A stretch of DNA of 64,000 nucleotides from Neonectria sp. B-13 (taxonomy: Eukaryota; Ascomycota; Sordariomycetes; Hypocreales; Nectriaceae). The stretch spans positions 2,108,001-2,172,000 of the forward strand of contig NOKP01000003.1 of NCBI GenBank assembly GCA_002682825.1, given 5' to 3'. This document shows positions 62,331 through 64,000 of this stretch, piece after piece (positions within the stretch are counted from its first letter, which is position 1; each line of letters opens with the position of its first letter). A program made the translations under genes and the position numbers. Under the pieces are notes generated by a model, which did no database searches, was not told where the DNA came from, and saw nothing but the letters and a program-made list of their open reading frames with translations.

Positions 62331-63383
62331 ATGGGCGGCAAGAAACGCAAGCTGCAGAATGCACCTGCAAAACCGGGAGGCCGGCCCAAGAAGCTCTCGC
62401 AGCACAAGCCCGAACCGCCCAAGGTATCCAATGGCCCCGCCAAGGCAAAGAAAAAGGTCCAGCAGCACCGCCCCGAGAAGCCCACGATCCCCTTCGAGCC
62501 TCACCACCGCATCCTGCTCATTGGCGAGGGAGACTTGAGCTTTGCTGCCTCAATCATCGAGCACCACGGATGCGCCAATGTCACGGCCACCGTCCTAGAG
62601 AAGAATGCTGCCGAACTTCTGGACAAGTACCCCCACGTTGAGGACAATGCGACCGTGATCCGCGGGGGGAAGCGAAAACCCAAGGAGGAGAAGGACGATG
62701 GGCACGATAAGGATCTCAAGAACAAAGGAAGCGACGAGGAAAAGGGCAAGAAGGATGCCGACGGAAACGATGAAGAGGATGGGGCCGCCTCCAACGACCA
62801 AGACGACGACGATCATGACGACTTTTCCAACGACGAATACGACTACTACCGCAAGCCCAAGTTACCCAAACGCATCTTAACACCCAACAACAGACTCCTC
62901 TACAACATTGACGCCACAAAACTCCCCGCCTCAGTCACCCGCATCCCCTACCACCGTATCATCTTCAACTTCCCTCATGTCGGCGGCAAGTCCACCGACG
63001 TCAACCGCCAGGTCCGCCACAACCAATCCCTCCTCGTCGCCTTCTTCGAGCGCGCCCTGCCTGCGCTATCCCCCGGTGGCTCCATCGTCATCACCGTCTT
63101 TGAGGGCGAGCCTTACACCCTGTGGAACGTCCGCGACCTCGCGCGCCACGCCGGCCTCCACGTCGAGCGCTCATATCTCTTCCAAGCTGCCGCTTACCCC
63201 GGATATCAACATGCCCGTACCCTCGGCGCTGTTCGTAATGCGCAGGGCGAGGTGACGGGCGGCGCCTGGAGGGGTGAGGACAGGGCGGCGAGAAGCTACG
63301 TGTTCAAGAGGAAGGAGGATATTGTTCCGGAAGGGAAGAAGAGACGCAGGGGAGACGATTCTTCCGATGAGGGCGAGGGCTGA
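62331..63383 (+). CDS. bmt5: 25S rRNA (uridine-N3)-methyltransferase, BMT5-like
   Basis: BMT5 methylates a uridine of 25S rRNA in the nucleolus during ribosome assembly; the domain is DUF2431. The ORF is intronless, 350 residues. The Lys-rich N-terminus (GKKRK, KAKKK) fits nucleolar import. The SAM-binding motif ILLIGEGDLSF is at about 61-71, with ATVLEKNAAEL and LLDKYP following, and the second family motif IIFNFPHVGG at about 209-218. RHNQSLLVAFFERALPALSPGG and VRDLARHAGL complete the fold. Between motif I and motif II an acidic and lysine-rich insertion (about 112-180, many Asp, Glu and Lys) makes it longer than the core. The basic/acidic tail KKRRRGDDSSDEGE resembles other nucleolar proteins. 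Start chosen at 62331 (gtcATGGgc). Confidence 0.9.
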   Translation: MGGKKRKLQNAPAKPGGRPKKLSQHKPEPPKVSNGPAKAKKKVQQHRPEKPTIPFEPHHRILLIGEGDLSFAASIIEHHGCANVTATVLEKNAAELLDKYPHVEDNATVIRGGKRKPKEEKDDGHDKDLKNKGSDEEKGKKDADGNDEEDGAASNDQDDDDHDDFSNDEYDYYRKPKLPKRILTPNNRLLYNIDATKLPASVTRIPYHRIIFNFPHVGGKSTDVNRQVRHNQSLLVAFFERALPALSPGGSIVITVFEGEPYTLWNVRDLARHAGLHVERSYLFQAAAYPGYQHARTLGAVRNAQGEVTGGAWRGEDRAARSYVFKRKEDIVPEGKKRRRGDDSSDEGEG

Positions 63384-64000
63384 GAGGCTACGCACATTTG
63401 ATACACAATGACTGTGTCAAATAGCTTCATTGAAAAGACACTCGGAACATGACTCAAACAGCCAATATACTGTCAAGCGACAGTCTACGCTTGATGTCTA
63501 AGAGGAAGCGCAGTTACTCTTTCACGACGTGTAGCATATCAGAGTTCACAAACGACGGCGTACAACGGCATGATACCATCGGTCCGGGGCATAGACAACA
63601 TATTATATTAAAATATTACCACGTTCACAATTAGCCATCAGCCATGAGCGCAATTCCTTGTCAACTCCTTTAAACCTTGCCATGTTTAATCCCAAGGGTA
63701 TCCGATCCGACCGGGTACAAGTAACGATAAACCATCCCACTCCAAAAGCCTGCTGTTTCGCTGCACCCCACGCCGTACTCTCCCACAACGCCTACCCTCA
63801 CCAGCCTTGCCATCCGACTCCAGCTAATATATATATCTCTCTTGACACCGTAATCGCACGCCTCTCCAGGTCGATGCGCCTGGGCCATCAGCGGGAAAGC
63901 GAGCCATTTGCAGCATGCAAACCAGCAGCGCACATGGCCAGTCGCGTCGCGTGTGCGCCACCTCCCAAGATTGAGCATTGATAGCACAAAGAAAGCCCTC
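63384..64000. other. Intergenic to window end
   Basis: Contains a short AT run (63828-63837) and no ORF with a recognisable domain. The next gene is outside the window. Confidence 0.5.

Overview
The window is nuclear DNA from a filamentous ascomycete. Most genes are broken by short introns (about 50-110 nt) with GT donors, CTRAY-like branch sites and YAG acceptors. Coding regions are GC-rich, intergenic regions are long, and proteins closely resemble Pezizomycotina families. The order Hypocreales (Sordariomycetes) is my inference from protein style and intergenic word usage, and is not proven. I see no rRNA, convincing tRNA, transposase, reverse transcriptase, CRISPR array or secondary-metabolite core gene.

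Layout, left to right: 3' part of an NADH pyrophosphatase gene (+); an unrecognised helical-protein gene broken by an in-frame TAG (-); a small protein with four degenerate N-terminal repeats and a charged helical tail (+); an amino-acid permease with five exons, one of only 3 nt (-); about 4 kb without a convincing gene; TTI1 (-); a SidJ/DUF1749-type hydrolase (+) and an eight-exon ABCC (MRP/YCF1-type) transporter (+); about 8.8 kb without a convincing gene; a DUF2841-like gene (+); a CBF1-type bHLH factor (-); the GID9/FYV10 ubiquitin-ligase subunit (+); the CAF1/POP2 deadenylase (-); the complex I subunit NDUFB3 (+); a coiled-coil protein (-); a SUR7-like four-helix membrane protein (+); a conserved fungal protein (-); the SUMO E1 subunit AOS1 (+); a large RGG-rich protein with a second in-frame TAG (-); and the 25S rRNA methyltransferase BMT5 (+).

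The genes are mostly housekeeping functions (PIKK maturation, mRNA decay, ubiquitin and SUMO pathways, respiration, ribosome modification, transport) and do not form an obvious pathway cluster. The only neighbours with a plausible joint role are the SidJ-like hydrolase and the ABCC transporter, and that link is weak.

I found no clear new multi-gene system. The best leads are the 3-nt microexon in the permease, the two genes whose frames stay open past a TAG, a perfect 13-bp inverted repeat framing an E-box upstream of the CBF1 gene, an in-frame ATG inside the CBF1 intron, a 14-nt first exon in NDUFB3, and the very long gene-poor stretch before the DUF2841 gene. All gene models are hand-read from sequence without transcripts.
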